DNA of 52,897 bases from Nostoc linckia z4 (GTDB taxonomy: Bacteria > Cyanobacteriota > Cyanobacteriia > Cyanobacteriales > Nostocaceae): contig NZ_LAHA01000054.1 in assembly GCF_002608075.1 (NCBI RefSeq), forward strand, positions 20 to 52,916. The letters are read 5' to 3'. Position numbers and translations under genes: made by a program. Position 1 is the stretch's first letter. Each line of letters opens with the position of its first letter. The notes beneath the pieces were generated by a model. That model was given only the letters and a program-made list of their open reading frames with translations, ran no database searches and had not been told where the DNA came from. Shown piece by piece: positions 1-7,832 of the stretch.

Positions 1-76
1 CCTTTAACCTTTTCCCTTTAACCTTTTCCCTTTTCCCTTTAACCTTTTCCCCTACCTTCCCATTCGCCATTCCCAA
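1..76. repeat. Pyrimidine-rich tandem repeat at window edge
   Basis: Imperfect tandem copies of a CCTTTAACCTTTTCC-like unit fill the first 60 bases. Related runs occur near 38700-38770, 42400-42490 and 46910-46985, so this is a dispersed low-complexity repeat family typical of Nostocales intergenic DNA. No gene is seen. Confidence 0.8.
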
Positions 77-481
77 TTATCGATCGCCCTCTAAGTCATC
101 AAGCACTCTTTCGCAATACCAATTTTCCGGCATTCCAGGATAAGTTTCTCTTGCCTGTTCAATTAACCTTTCAGCAGCGGCGGTATCGCCGGATAATCTG
201 GCAATTAATCTGTTTTTCAGATAGCTATCAGATACATCTTCTGCTGTTTGGTTTGATATCGGGCGTTCCAGTGATGATGGCTGAGACTGCTCTCTCCGCA
301 ATTGCCAAAATAAAACGTAATAAAGCGTACCAAAAATTAAAATTAAGCTGAGGGTTCCAAAAAAAGTTAAGAGGTTAAAGGCTAGAAATCCTAAAACTAA
401 CTGCGAGAGAACATACCCAAGTAATAAACCAGTAAGCAAGAGGATGAATGTGCCGACAGCAATAACTACTTGATTCCCCAT
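77..481 (-). CDS. Small two-helix membrane protein, unknown function
   Basis: The 134-residue product has two hydrophobic segments in its first 60 residues (about 5-27 and 36-60), then a short basic linker and a soluble, charged C-terminal half ending in LDDLEGDR. That suggests a membrane-anchored protein with a small cytoplasmic tail. Its start overlaps the end of the upstream permease gene by 16 bases in the same direction, so the two are probably cotranscribed and translationally coupled. I do not recognise a named family. Confidence 0.75.
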   Translation of the reverse strand: MGNQVVIAVGTFILLLTGLLLGYVLSQLVLGFLAFNLLTFFGTLSLILIFGTLYYVLFWQLRREQSQPSSLERPISNQTAEDVSDSYLKNRLIARLSGDTAAAERLIEQARETYPGMPENWYCERVLDDLEGDR

Positions 482-1758
482 AAGTCCTCTTCTTCATCGT
501 CAATTCCTGGTCTGGATACTACCGCTGGTTGAGGGTTCCAAGGGGCAAATACTGGCAATAAAAGTAGTCCGGGGATAGCGGCGGCGATGGTGATTAAGAA
601 AAATATAGGCCAACCAGTGCTTTGAGCGATCGCTCCTCCTGGTGCTGCGAGAATATCCCGGCTGACAGCCATTAAGCTAGAAAGCAAAGCATATTGAGTT
701 GCGGAAAACCTCTGGTTACAAAGACTCATCAAAAAGGCAACAAAGGCTGCTGTCCCCAATCCACCACAAAATTGTTCTATGTTGATGGCAAGTACCATAG
801 CTTGGTAATTTTTACCGATATATGCGAGAAAAAAGTAAGCTAAATTACTTACTGCTTGTAGAATACCAAAAACCCAAAGCGATCGATTGATGCCTATGGT
901 ACTCAAAATTGAACCACCTGCTAAGGCACCGACAATGGTTGCAATTAATCCCATACCGACTTGAATTGCTCCAATATCGGTTTTGGTGAAACCTGTTTGC
1001 AGCAAAAACGGCGTGGTCATATTGCTGAGCAAAGCATCACCCAGTTTATATAGGGTAATGAACACAAGAATTAAAATAGCGTAGAAGATACCTTGACGCC
1101 CAAAAAATTCACCAAAAGGTAAGATTACAGCATCAGCTAAAGAAGCGGGAGGGCTAATTTCCTTGGGTTCTGGTGCTAACAAAGTGGCAAAAATACCAAT
1201 GGACATTATGAGTGCCATCAATAAGTAAACTGACGACCAAGGCATTTTATCGGCAAGTATCAAGGCTAAAGCCCCTGCCACTAACAAGGCAATGCGATAA
1301 CCCAAGATAAAAACCGCTGCACCAGCCCCCATTTCGAGTTTTTCTAAAATGTCGGTGCGGTAAGCATCACTGGCGATATCTTGAGTTGCACTGATAAAAG
1401 CAATGACTATGGCATTGATGGCTAAAAGCTGTAATGCTTGTTTGGGTTGTTGAAAGGCCATAACGGCGATCGCGATTACCAAACACATTTGTGTCAAAAT
1501 TAACCAACCCCGTCGTCGTCCCAAAACTGGTAGGCTGAACCTGTCTACTAACGGCGACCAGAGAAACTTCAATGAATAAGGCAACCCAGCAAGGCTAAAC
1601 CAGCCAATAGCGGCTAAATCTACCTTTTCAACCGTCATCCAAGCCTTCAAGGTGTTACCGATTAACAATAAAGGTAAACCCGATGCAAAGCCTAAAAATA
1701 ATAAAGTCGCCATCTTGCGACTACCGAAAACTTGCAGCAGTGATTTAATTTCCCTCAT
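466..1758 (-). CDS. AmpG-like MFS permease
   Basis: The 430-residue protein has about twelve hydrophobic segments and starts in the AmpG manner: a short cytoplasmic N-terminus, then FLGFASGLPLLLIGNTLKAW and an arginine-rich loop (LGRRRGW). The AmpG branch of the major facilitator superfamily imports anhydromuropeptides for cell-wall recycling in Gram-negative bacteria. Cyanobacterial members are untested, so the substrate is an inference. Length matches the family. The gene precedes and overlaps a small membrane-protein gene. The start is the ATG followed by REIKSLLQVF, which leaves a normal cytoplasmic N-terminus. Confidence 0.85.
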   Translation of the reverse strand: MREIKSLLQVFGSRKMATLLFLGFASGLPLLLIGNTLKAWMTVEKVDLAAIGWFSLAGLPYSLKFLWSPLVDRFSLPVLGRRRGWLILTQMCLVIAIAVMAFQQPKQALQLLAINAIVIAFISATQDIASDAYRTDILEKLEMGAGAAVFILGYRIALLVAGALALILADKMPWSSVYLLMALIMSIGIFATLLAPEPKEISPPASLADAVILPFGEFFGRQGIFYAILILVFITLYKLGDALLSNMTTPFLLQTGFTKTDIGAIQVGMGLIATIVGALAGGSILSTIGINRSLWVFGILQAVSNLAYFFLAYIGKNYQAMVLAINIEQFCGGLGTAAFVAFLMSLCNQRFSATQYALLSSLMAVSRDILAAPGGAIAQSTGWPIFFLITIAAAIPGLLLLPVFAPWNPQPAVVSRPGIDDEEEDLWGIK

Positions 1759-1905
1759 AGTTTCAAATTTTTGCCTCTTTTGAGGAAATCTCAGTCATGG
1801 TAATTGGAGTTTGGTTGAAGAAGAATACAGAATTCAGAATTCAGAATTCAGAATCAAGACGCTCTCTACGAGACGCTACGCGTAGCTTCCTTAAGAGCAA
1901 GGGTA

Positions 1906-2066
1906 CGCGGACACGGCTTAGCTGCGCTATCAGTGGGGGATTCTGACCCGCCATTGATTGTTCGCGTAGCGTCTCCCCTTGGGAGAAGACCACCAAATTT
2001 TCAATTTGGTGGGGGTCTTAAACCCACTTATTCAGACGCTCGCGGACACGGCTTAGCTGCGCTATC
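1906..2066. repeat. Exact 26-base direct repeat, two copies
   Basis: The sequence beginning CGCGGACACGGCTTAGC and ending GCGCTATC occurs at 1906-1931 and again at 2041-2066. Both copies sit in intergenic repeat DNA. It is one of the short interspersed repeats common in Nostocales genomes. Confidence 0.85.
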
Positions 2067-2287
2067 CGCCAGTCGTACAAAATACCCAACTGAATTCTGA
2101 CGACTGACTCCTGAATTCTGTTTTGATAAAGTACAACAAGGCAATGAATAAATGTATCATTTAAAGTAAAACTTATAAGAATTTGGGCGATGGCAGCAGC
2201 AGAAATTGTGTCTGTTTCCTGCAAGCACACCAACTCACCAAGATTTACTTGGTCTAAATCGAAATTCAGGATACCTTTATAGCGCAA
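2018..2287 (-). CDS. Doubtful small ORF, unknown
   Basis: An 89-codon frame opens with MRYKGILNFDLDQVNLGELV, which could be a real or decayed gene. Its last 20 or so codons run through the interspersed repeat at 2041-2066, so the present C-terminus is not ancestral. No family is recognised and no clear ribosome binding site is seen. It may be a gene remnant or chance. Confidence 0.25.
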   Translation of the reverse strand: MRYKGILNFDLDQVNLGELVCLQETDTISAAAIAQILISFTLNDTFIHCLVVLYQNRIQESVVRIQLGILYDWRIAQLSRVRERLNKWV

Positions 2288-2335
2288 TAGACTTGGGTTA
2301 AGTAACTGCCAATTCAGAAGGCAGATGGTTGATGA

Positions 2336-3793
2336 TTAACTTTCGGCAATTGGATAAACCTGATGTCCCCTGATTTGTACTTTGTGTGCAGCTAGGCATT
2401 TTTCCCAACCTTCACGAGTACCGATATCGCTTTTGGCTTTGAGTAATCCTAATTGTTCTTCTTGTTGGGTGAGTTGAGCAAATTCTTGGTAACGTGGGTA
2501 TGTATTGGTAACAAATGTTTCTTTTCGGTGCAAAATTGGCGGATTGGCTCTAGTTTCATATTCTCGGTGAGTAACAGCCAGGGTTTTTAAGTCAATACCT
2601 ATACTTGCTTGTAAAGCTGGATGGGGATTGGTATCAAATTCTGGGTAAAAAAGATAGGATATTTGCGGTTTGTCAATGTGATATTTTATCAACGTGGCTC
2701 CATCTACACGGCCAATGGTACGGCTAGCGCAGCCTTCATAAATTCGTAGCAAAGGATCGAGGGCTGCAAGGGCCGAAACATGGACGTAAAGGGCACCACG
2801 CGTGCGTTTACCAATTTTGCTTTTTTCGCAAGCAGTTTGAATCACCCCAGTTTTACCTAAACTGAAAAGTTTTTGGTCGGCGACTTGGCAGGCTTCTTCG
2901 TAGCTACTAAAAAAAGCTTTGATGTCGTGACGCATTTGGGGTGCTAGCTTCTGCCATGCAGGGCGGCGATCGAAGTGGGTGAGGGCGAGATATACTTGGA
3001 TATCTAGAGAACGACGATAAGCTATGGCATCCCATTCTGCTTCGTCGGTGGCTTGCAAAACTACGCCAAAGGCACGGCGGAAGTTACCAAATTCTGTTAG
3101 TAGTTGTTGTTCGTTTTCCAATTCGCCTTTTACAGGCAACCTACCGCGCTTGGTAAAAAAAGCCATGAGTGGTTGTAGCTGTTCTTGGTAATCTTCAAAC
3201 CGCTTAGTAGGAATACGGACTCGCGGTGTAGCAGAGGTAGAAAAGAAGCGGATAGCTTTGTAACTTTCTTTTTGGGCTTCATCTCGAAAAACAAAGTACA
3301 CACCCAACGCTACAGGTACCGCGTCTACATTTAAGACTTCATCAATATAAGTTTTGAGTTCTTCTTGTTCGTAATATTTCTGAAAAGTATTGCGGCGGGT
3401 GACAATGCCATCGTTGTAAGCCACTTGGGTTTTACTGGGAGCATTAACTAACACTTGAGCAGCGACAATTAAAACTTGCTGCGCGAGTTCCCAAGCTTGG
3501 ATGAGACTTTGGCGGCGTTCCTGTGCATCTTCGATGACGTTGAGGACATAGCCCAAATTGACAACATCGGCAGAGGTATGTGGGACATCGGGATAGTAGT
3601 AAGGATCCCAGCCGGCGCTGGTGTAGCCCAGATTTGCGACTCGCTGCACATCACCACCGTAGCCGCAACCGTAGTCAAAAAAAGTGGTTTCTTGACGCAG
3701 GATTGCCCATTCTATTGCCAATCGCACGGGGCGGGAGATATCATTACGAGCGATCGCGGCTCTATGACGCTCGATTTCTAATGCTTCAGGCAT
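2336..3793 (-). CDS. DNA phosphorothioation-associated putative methyltransferase
   Basis: The 485-residue protein carries a class I SAM-binding fold near its N-terminus: FDYGCGYGGDVQRV is motif I (about residues 39-52) and ADVVNLGYVLNVIED resembles the acidic post-I/motif IV region. The remainder is a long alpha/beta region without a motif I recognise. It matches the methyltransferase-like family repeatedly found beside dnd genes; its role in PT biology is not settled. It follows dndE on the same strand after about 200 bases of repeats, so the two may share a transcript. A role in methylating DNA or another substrate is inference. Confidence 0.82.
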   Translation of the reverse strand: MPEALEIERHRAAIARNDISRPVRLAIEWAILRQETTFFDYGCGYGGDVQRVANLGYTSAGWDPYYYPDVPHTSADVVNLGYVLNVIEDAQERRQSLIQAWELAQQVLIVAAQVLVNAPSKTQVAYNDGIVTRRNTFQKYYEQEELKTYIDEVLNVDAVPVALGVYFVFRDEAQKESYKAIRFFSTSATPRVRIPTKRFEDYQEQLQPLMAFFTKRGRLPVKGELENEQQLLTEFGNFRRAFGVVLQATDEAEWDAIAYRRSLDIQVYLALTHFDRRPAWQKLAPQMRHDIKAFFSSYEEACQVADQKLFSLGKTGVIQTACEKSKIGKRTRGALYVHVSALAALDPLLRIYEGCASRTIGRVDGATLIKYHIDKPQISYLFYPEFDTNPHPALQASIGIDLKTLAVTHREYETRANPPILHRKETFVTNTYPRYQEFAQLTQQEEQLGLLKAKSDIGTREGWEKCLAAHKVQIRGHQVYPIAES

Positions 3794-3998
3794 AATATCA
3801 GTTAACAGTCAATCGATTTTGGATTTTAAATTTTGGATTTTGGATTGAAACAGATCCCTCTGGGTAGGGGCTTCACGATTTTAAATTTTGGATTTTGGAT
3901 TTGTTCCGCCCACAAGGGGCAGGGCATGAACCGAAATAATCTAAAATCTAAAATCTAAAATCTAAAATTGGTATGGTTAACAGTTAACTAATATCCTT
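3794..3998. repeat. TTTTGGATTTTAAA-type repeats between dndE and the methyltransferase
   Basis: Several near-identical copies of a TTTTAAATTTTGGATTTTGG unit on the + strand, and AAAATCTAAAATCTAAAAT on the other side, fill this 205-base gap. They can pair as inverted repeats in RNA and may reduce readthrough from dndE into the methyltransferase gene. Confidence 0.7.
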
Positions 3999-4385
3999 TC
4001 AATCTTTGATGGCTAGTTCTATTAAATCTTCAATTTTCTTGATATTTTGATCGCCTGCTAAGTAACCGATACCGCGATGCAAATGCAAGCGAAATTGGGT
4101 GGCGAGGGTTTCTTTATCAGTATCATAGCCATCATTGTGACAGCGTTGTTTGAGGGCGAGGAGGAGAAGATCGGACATTTCGCCGCCGAAGACGCGCCAA
4201 GTCATTTCGACGTTGCTATCTTGGGGAATTGGGACGGGCGAAGGTGGAGTTGGTTCTGCGAGGGAACGACAAAATGCCCAACGGCAGAGGATATTCCATT
4301 GGTCAATTTTGGTGTTGCGTTTGAGTTTTTGGAGTTGGTCTTTGGCTGTTTGGGAAAGTTTTATTCTTTCGATTGGGGATTCCAT
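3999..4385 (-). CDS. dndE: DNA sulfur modification protein DndE
   Basis: The 128-residue protein has the DndE layout: a basic N-terminal helix region (IERIKLSQTAKDQLQKLKR), a central WNILCRWAFCRSL segment, and a C-terminal HRGIGYLAG motif followed by an acidic helix. DndE is a small DNA-binding subunit of the DndCDE phosphorothioation complex and is thought to recognise nicked or target DNA. Length is in the family range of about 110-140 residues. It is divergent from the DUF4007 operon across a 338-base gap, so the modification gene and the restriction operon may be controlled from the same intergenic region. Confidence 0.88.
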   Translation of the reverse strand: MESPIERIKLSQTAKDQLQKLKRNTKIDQWNILCRWAFCRSLAEPTPPSPVPIPQDSNVEMTWRVFGGEMSDLLLLALKQRCHNDGYDTDKETLATQFRLHLHRGIGYLAGDQNIKKIEDLIELAIKD

Positions 4386-4723
4386 GATTAAGATTTTTTA
4401 ACGCAAAGGGACGCTGAGGTTAGCGCTGAGGTTCGCTGAGGTTTGATAGAGATAATTCGCTAGCTCCTAAAATGATTAGGCGTATCTTCATTGAGAATTG
4501 GGAAGGAGTAATTAACAATAGTTAACAGGTTGCGATTACTTTGGTATCGTTTGCATTTATGGATATACAGTATAATTCAGAATTTAGAAGTAAAAAAAGC
4601 TGTTTTCTTAGCTTTGAAACCTAGATGTTGTAGTGAAATAATTGTACTTTTGGTGTAAATAAAAGGCTCATAATCAAATACTTAGAGAATATTTATACTA
4701 AATTTTAATCTTAACAGGATATT
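4386..4723. promoter_or_regulatory. Divergent intergenic region between dndE and the DUF4007-BrxL operon
   Basis: The 338-base region separates dndE (-) from the + strand operon and must hold both promoters. Near dndE it contains three spaced copies of a GCTGAGGTT-like word (about 4410-4442). The half nearest the operon is very AT-rich, with TATACT- and AGAATATTTAT-like elements. A weak AACAGGAT ribosome binding site precedes the ATG at 4724. No clear operator palindrome is seen. Confidence 0.5.
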
Positions 4724-5548
4724 ATGGCAAAGTTGCAATTACATTTTAATGGTTCTTTTGCTTTAAAAAAAGATGAAATAAGTAGAGTGCTTTGTGCTGC
4801 TGCCCAAGAGAAAGGCTTAAATGATAGCTTGCCAACTTTAATGGAGAAAACAAGTTTAGGTAATGGCAAAGTAGGACGGGTAAAAAGTTGGGCAATACGC
4901 GCAGGGTTAATTAATAAAAATCGCCCTAGTCCAGAAGGGGAAATTGTTTTGCGATTAGATCCAGGCTTGGAGTCAAATATTACAGATTGGTTGATGCACT
5001 TTTATTTAAGTTTTGGCGATCGCGGTTTACAACCAACACCAGAAAACCCTGCTGATTGGGGTGTATGGACTTACTTTGTATATACATTTCTGCCTCGTTA
5101 TCCTAAATTTACTAAGGAAGAATTTTTATATCATAGTGCATCGATATTTGAAGAAGAAAGCAAGGTGATTGCTAATAGAATCAATTACATATTACGAGCA
5201 TATACTGAGTTTACTGCTTTAGCATCCTGCAAGTTTGTGACTCAAGAAAATAATAAATATATTAGTGGATATGCTAATTTACCTAACTCTTATCTATTAG
5301 GATACTTCTTAGCGAAATTGTGGGAACGTGACTTTCAAGGTGAAGGTTCCGTTCTCACCGAATCGATTTTGACCCAGAAAATGGGACTTGCTGGCGTACT
5401 AGGACTAAAAGCAGAGGCGTTACAAGAACAGCTAAATGCATTGGAAGCTTACGGCATTATCGAACAACGGCGGGCAGTACCTCCTTTTCAAGTGATTCCG
5501 CGTTGGGATAAACCCTTGGCACTGCTAGAGAAGGCTTATGGCGGATAA
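4724..5548 (+). CDS. DUF4007 family protein, first gene of BREX type 4/Pbe-like operon
   Basis: The 274-residue soluble protein begins with LHFNGSFALKKDEISRVL and continues through a helical region likely to include a winged-helix-like segment (GKVGRVKSWAIRAGLI). This is the DUF4007 pattern; the family is a regular companion of dnd genes and of BrxC/PglZ operons. Its biochemical role is not established, but the predicted DNA-binding-type folds suggest recognition or regulation. It leads a tightly packed operon, and its stop overlaps the next start by 11 bases. In the PbeABCD phosphorothioation defence described from archaea a comparable set of accessory genes blocks virus DNA replication; I am not certain which Pbe letter this would be. 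Confidence 0.8.
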   Translation: MAKLQLHFNGSFALKKDEISRVLCAAAQEKGLNDSLPTLMEKTSLGNGKVGRVKSWAIRAGLINKNRPSPEGEIVLRLDPGLESNITDWLMHFYLSFGDRGLQPTPENPADWGVWTYFVYTFLPRYPKFTKEEFLYHSASIFEEESKVIANRINYILRAYTEFTALASCKFVTQENNKYISGYANLPNSYLLGYFLAKLWERDFQGEGSVLTESILTQKMGLAGVLGLKAEALQEQLNALEAYGIIEQRRAVPPFQVIPRWDKPLALLEKAYGG

Positions 5549-5978
5549 GGATTACTTGCTGCTGGGAGATGCCAGACCCGATGACCGAATTCATCTGCTA
5601 CTTTGGGACGCACCTGAGGAAACCGAACTAGCGCGTATCGTTCATTACAATAACGCTCATCGGGTCAATTACCGAAAAAATTTGCTACAAAGGATTCATC
5701 CGGGAGAAAGTTTTCTTGCTCTTCATCACAATTTAGATATCGAACTCAGTGCTATCAAGTCAATGTGTTCTGGGGTTAGCAAACAGATTGTTTTACTCGA
5801 AGGGTTAGACTGTCTGATTACTTATCTGCAAATCACATCTGGCAGTCGCATTACCCTTTTCTGGAAACAACTAGAAGAGACTCGCAAGCTAGAAAAACTT
5901 TTGTGGATACTCCTACCCCAACAACTAGCACCGAAAAATTGGCCACCAGAGCGAATTAAGCGTTTTCCTTCAGGATAA
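5538..5978 (+). CDS. Small unknown protein of the BrxC/PglZ operon
   Basis: The 146-residue soluble protein has no motif I recognise. It starts inside the end of the DUF4007 gene (11-base overlap), which indicates translational coupling, and ends shortly before the BrxC-like gene. Its place between DUF4007 and BrxC is the slot occupied by small BrxB-like or Pbe accessory proteins in related operons, but I see no sequence evidence for homology to BrxB. Function unknown; a subunit role in the defence complex is inferred from the operon alone. Confidence 0.7.
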   Translation: MADKDYLLLGDARPDDRIHLLLWDAPEETELARIVHYNNAHRVNYRKNLLQRIHPGESFLALHHNLDIELSAIKSMCSGVSKQIVLLEGLDCLITYLQITSGSRITLFWKQLEETRKLEKLLWILLPQQLAPKNWPPERIKRFPSG

Positions 5979-6011
5979 TCGTCCCTTTGCATTTGCTATT
6001 TGAAATTTACT

Positions 6012-7832
6012 ATGCTCCTCAACCAACTTGTTGAAATCAACGAAAAGGGTAGTATTGCCAGTTCCGTAAACTTTGGGATGATGGATGATTCCCAGAAGAA
6101 TTTGTCTTTGTGCGAAAGTTTTATTTTTAACTACGATTCCACAAAACCTGAGTTATCAACAGTTGGTATTTTGGATGCAGTGCGCCGGAGTTATCATAGT
6201 GCAAATCAACCGAATATCCATTTGATGATTCAACAATATGGTAAGGGTAAGTCGCACTTTGCGATCGCCATTGCAAATTTTTTCCAAAAACCCTTCCAAA
6301 GTCCAGAAGTGCAAGGTATTTTATCACAAGTAGAAAAGGCGACATCTGGAAAAAATCAGGCTATCTCTGAAGGATTAAAACTGTTTAAACAAAATCAACG
6401 CCACCAACATTTACTTATCTGTCTGAGTGGTGATATAGGCGGCGATATCAGGAAGCAATTTTTACAACAACTTGTCAAAAGCTTAGAAGCATCAGGTATT
6501 CAAGATTCTTTAGCACAGCATATATGTCGTGAACCTCTACGTTACTTAGAAAATTTGAATCCAGATAACAGGGTAAAGGCAGAGAAATATTTACAAAGTA
6601 TTGGTAATTCTGATGGTAATTTAAACACCCTCATTCGTTTACTCAAACAAAATAACCCTAGCGTTATATCTACTGTTAAAAAACTTGCTGTTCAAATAAC
6701 GGGATTCACTCCTGATTTTACTGCCGATATAAATATCCAAGCAATTTTAGAAGACCTGATAAAAAATCATTGCACTGGTGAAAATGCTCACTTCCAAGGA
6801 ATTTTAATTTTATTTGACGAGTTAAACCGATATCTTAAAGCTTGGGCAGCAGACGATATTGGTGCTGGAGGTACTACACTGCAAAATATTACCAACATTT
6901 GTGAAAACTACAAAGGAAAAATAGCTCTGTTAAGTTTCACCCAAATTCATCCCGGTCAAGGAGTTGGAATTTCTGCCAATGCAATACCAGAATACCAAAA
7001 GATTGCAACTCGCCTCGCACCAAAAAATGGCACTACTTACGATAACCCTGCTTCTAGTCTAGAACTAGTAGTAGATAGTTTATTGTTATCAAAAAATCAG
7101 TCCAGTTGGGAAACATTTACTTCTCGATGGAATAACACCCTCAGAAGAGAAGCTGAAACTGCTTACGAACGAAGAATAAAAATTTATAAAAATAAAGGCT
7201 GGTTTTTTCAAGAGTTTTATACTCATTTGTCTGAGGGTTGTTTTCCTCTTCATCCTTTAACAGCATATCTACTGTGCAACCTTGACTTTACTCAAGACCG
7301 GACAGTTATCGAGTTTATTAAAGGCTATGTCAAAAATTTTATTGCAACTCAACCTGTAGAAAATGCTGAAAAACCTAATTATATCTATCCCATAGCTTTA
7401 GTAGATACCTTTCTAGAAAATTTCTCTAACTACCCTGTGTATAACCAATATAAAAAGGCTGTTGATTTAGTTGCAGGTGCTGATAATGACGATGAGTTAA
7501 TGGTGATTAAAGCTTTATTTATATATGAAGCTAGTGGAGAAAAACTTACTAAACCAGATAGAGAAGAACATCAAGAGATTCTAATAGCTTTGACAGGTTT
7601 ATCTAAGTCTAGACTTCAGGCAGCACTGGATAAACTTGAAAAAGAAAGATCCCTAATTTACCAACAACCAGAAATTAAGCTTTATCGTTTCTGGGGACAA
7701 ATAAACCCTAAAGATATTCAAGAAGAAATTGAGGAAAAAATTAAGTCATTAACAACATCTATTAATGATGTGGTTACTTACTGCGGTGAAATTAATATTC
7801 AACTTAGAAGGATTACTACAAAAAAGTGTTGA
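6012..7832 (+). CDS. brxC: BrxC-like P-loop ATPase, N-terminal part
   Basis: This frame encodes the ATPase half of a large BrxC/PglY-type protein. The start chosen is the ATG at 6012 (MLLNQLVEINEKGSIASSVN) rather than the in-frame TTG at 6000. A Walker A-like QYGKGKSHFAIAIANFF lies near residues 75-90 and a Walker B-like GILILFDELNRYLKAW near residue 270, followed by SFTQIHPGQG. BrxC proteins are about 1200 residues; this frame stops after about 606 residues and the remainder continues in the +1 frame from 7765. Either the gene is frameshifted, or two overlapping proteins are made. In BREX and Pbe systems the ATPase is an essential core component. Confidence 0.82.
   Translation: MLLNQLVEINEKGSIASSVNFGMMDDSQKNLSLCESFIFNYDSTKPELSTVGILDAVRRSYHSANQPNIHLMIQQYGKGKSHFAIAIANFFQKPFQSPEVQGILSQVEKATSGKNQAISEGLKLFKQNQRHQHLLICLSGDIGGDIRKQFLQQLVKSLEASGIQDSLAQHICREPLRYLENLNPDNRVKAEKYLQSIGNSDGNLNTLIRLLKQNNPSVISTVKKLAVQITGFTPDFTADINIQAILEDLIKNHCTGENAHFQGILILFDELNRYLKAWAADDIGAGGTTLQNITNICENYKGKIALLSFTQIHPGQGVGISANAIPEYQKIATRLAPKNGTTYDNPASSLELVVDSLLLSKNQSSWETFTSRWNNTLRREAETAYERRIKIYKNKGWFFQEFYTHLSEGCFPLHPLTAYLLCNLDFTQDRTVIEFIKGYVKNFIATQPVENAEKPNYIYPIALVDTFLENFSNYPVYNQYKKAVDLVAGADNDDELMVIKALFIYEASGEKLTKPDREEHQEILIALTGLSKSRLQAALDKLEKERSLIYQQPEIKLYRFWGQINPKDIQEEIEEKIKSLTTSINDVVTYCGEINIQLRRITTKKC

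Larger units (their letters stand above)
1759..2335. other. Repeat-rich intergenic region
   Basis: This 577-base gap contains GAATTCA tandem copies (about 1830-1853), a GAGACGCTACGCGTAGC-type palindromic repeat (about 1871-1888) and an exact 26-base direct repeat present at 1906-1931 and 2041-2066. An AATTTTCAATTT hairpin lies near 1994-2007. The only open frame is the doubtful one at 2018-2287. The DNA looks like accumulated interspersed repeats next to the defence island. Confidence 0.7.

Noticed and set aside
1830..2066. Possible CRISPR array
   Set aside because: Repeats are few, of unequal spacing and made of dispersed palindromes; no regular spacers or cas genes are seen.
2018..2287. 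Toxin or antitoxin in the 89-codon frame
   Set aside because: No motif of any known family, and the end is repeat-derived.
3476..3795. Two ORFs on the + strand opposite the PT methyltransferase
   Set aside because: They are antisense frames within a gene with clear motifs and show no family match.
7810..7832. A AAA AAG heptamer as a programmed -1 frameshift site
   Set aside because: The heptamer is in the right phase, but a -1 shift meets a TAG four codons later; the second frame needs +1. Only slippage, mutation or error fits.
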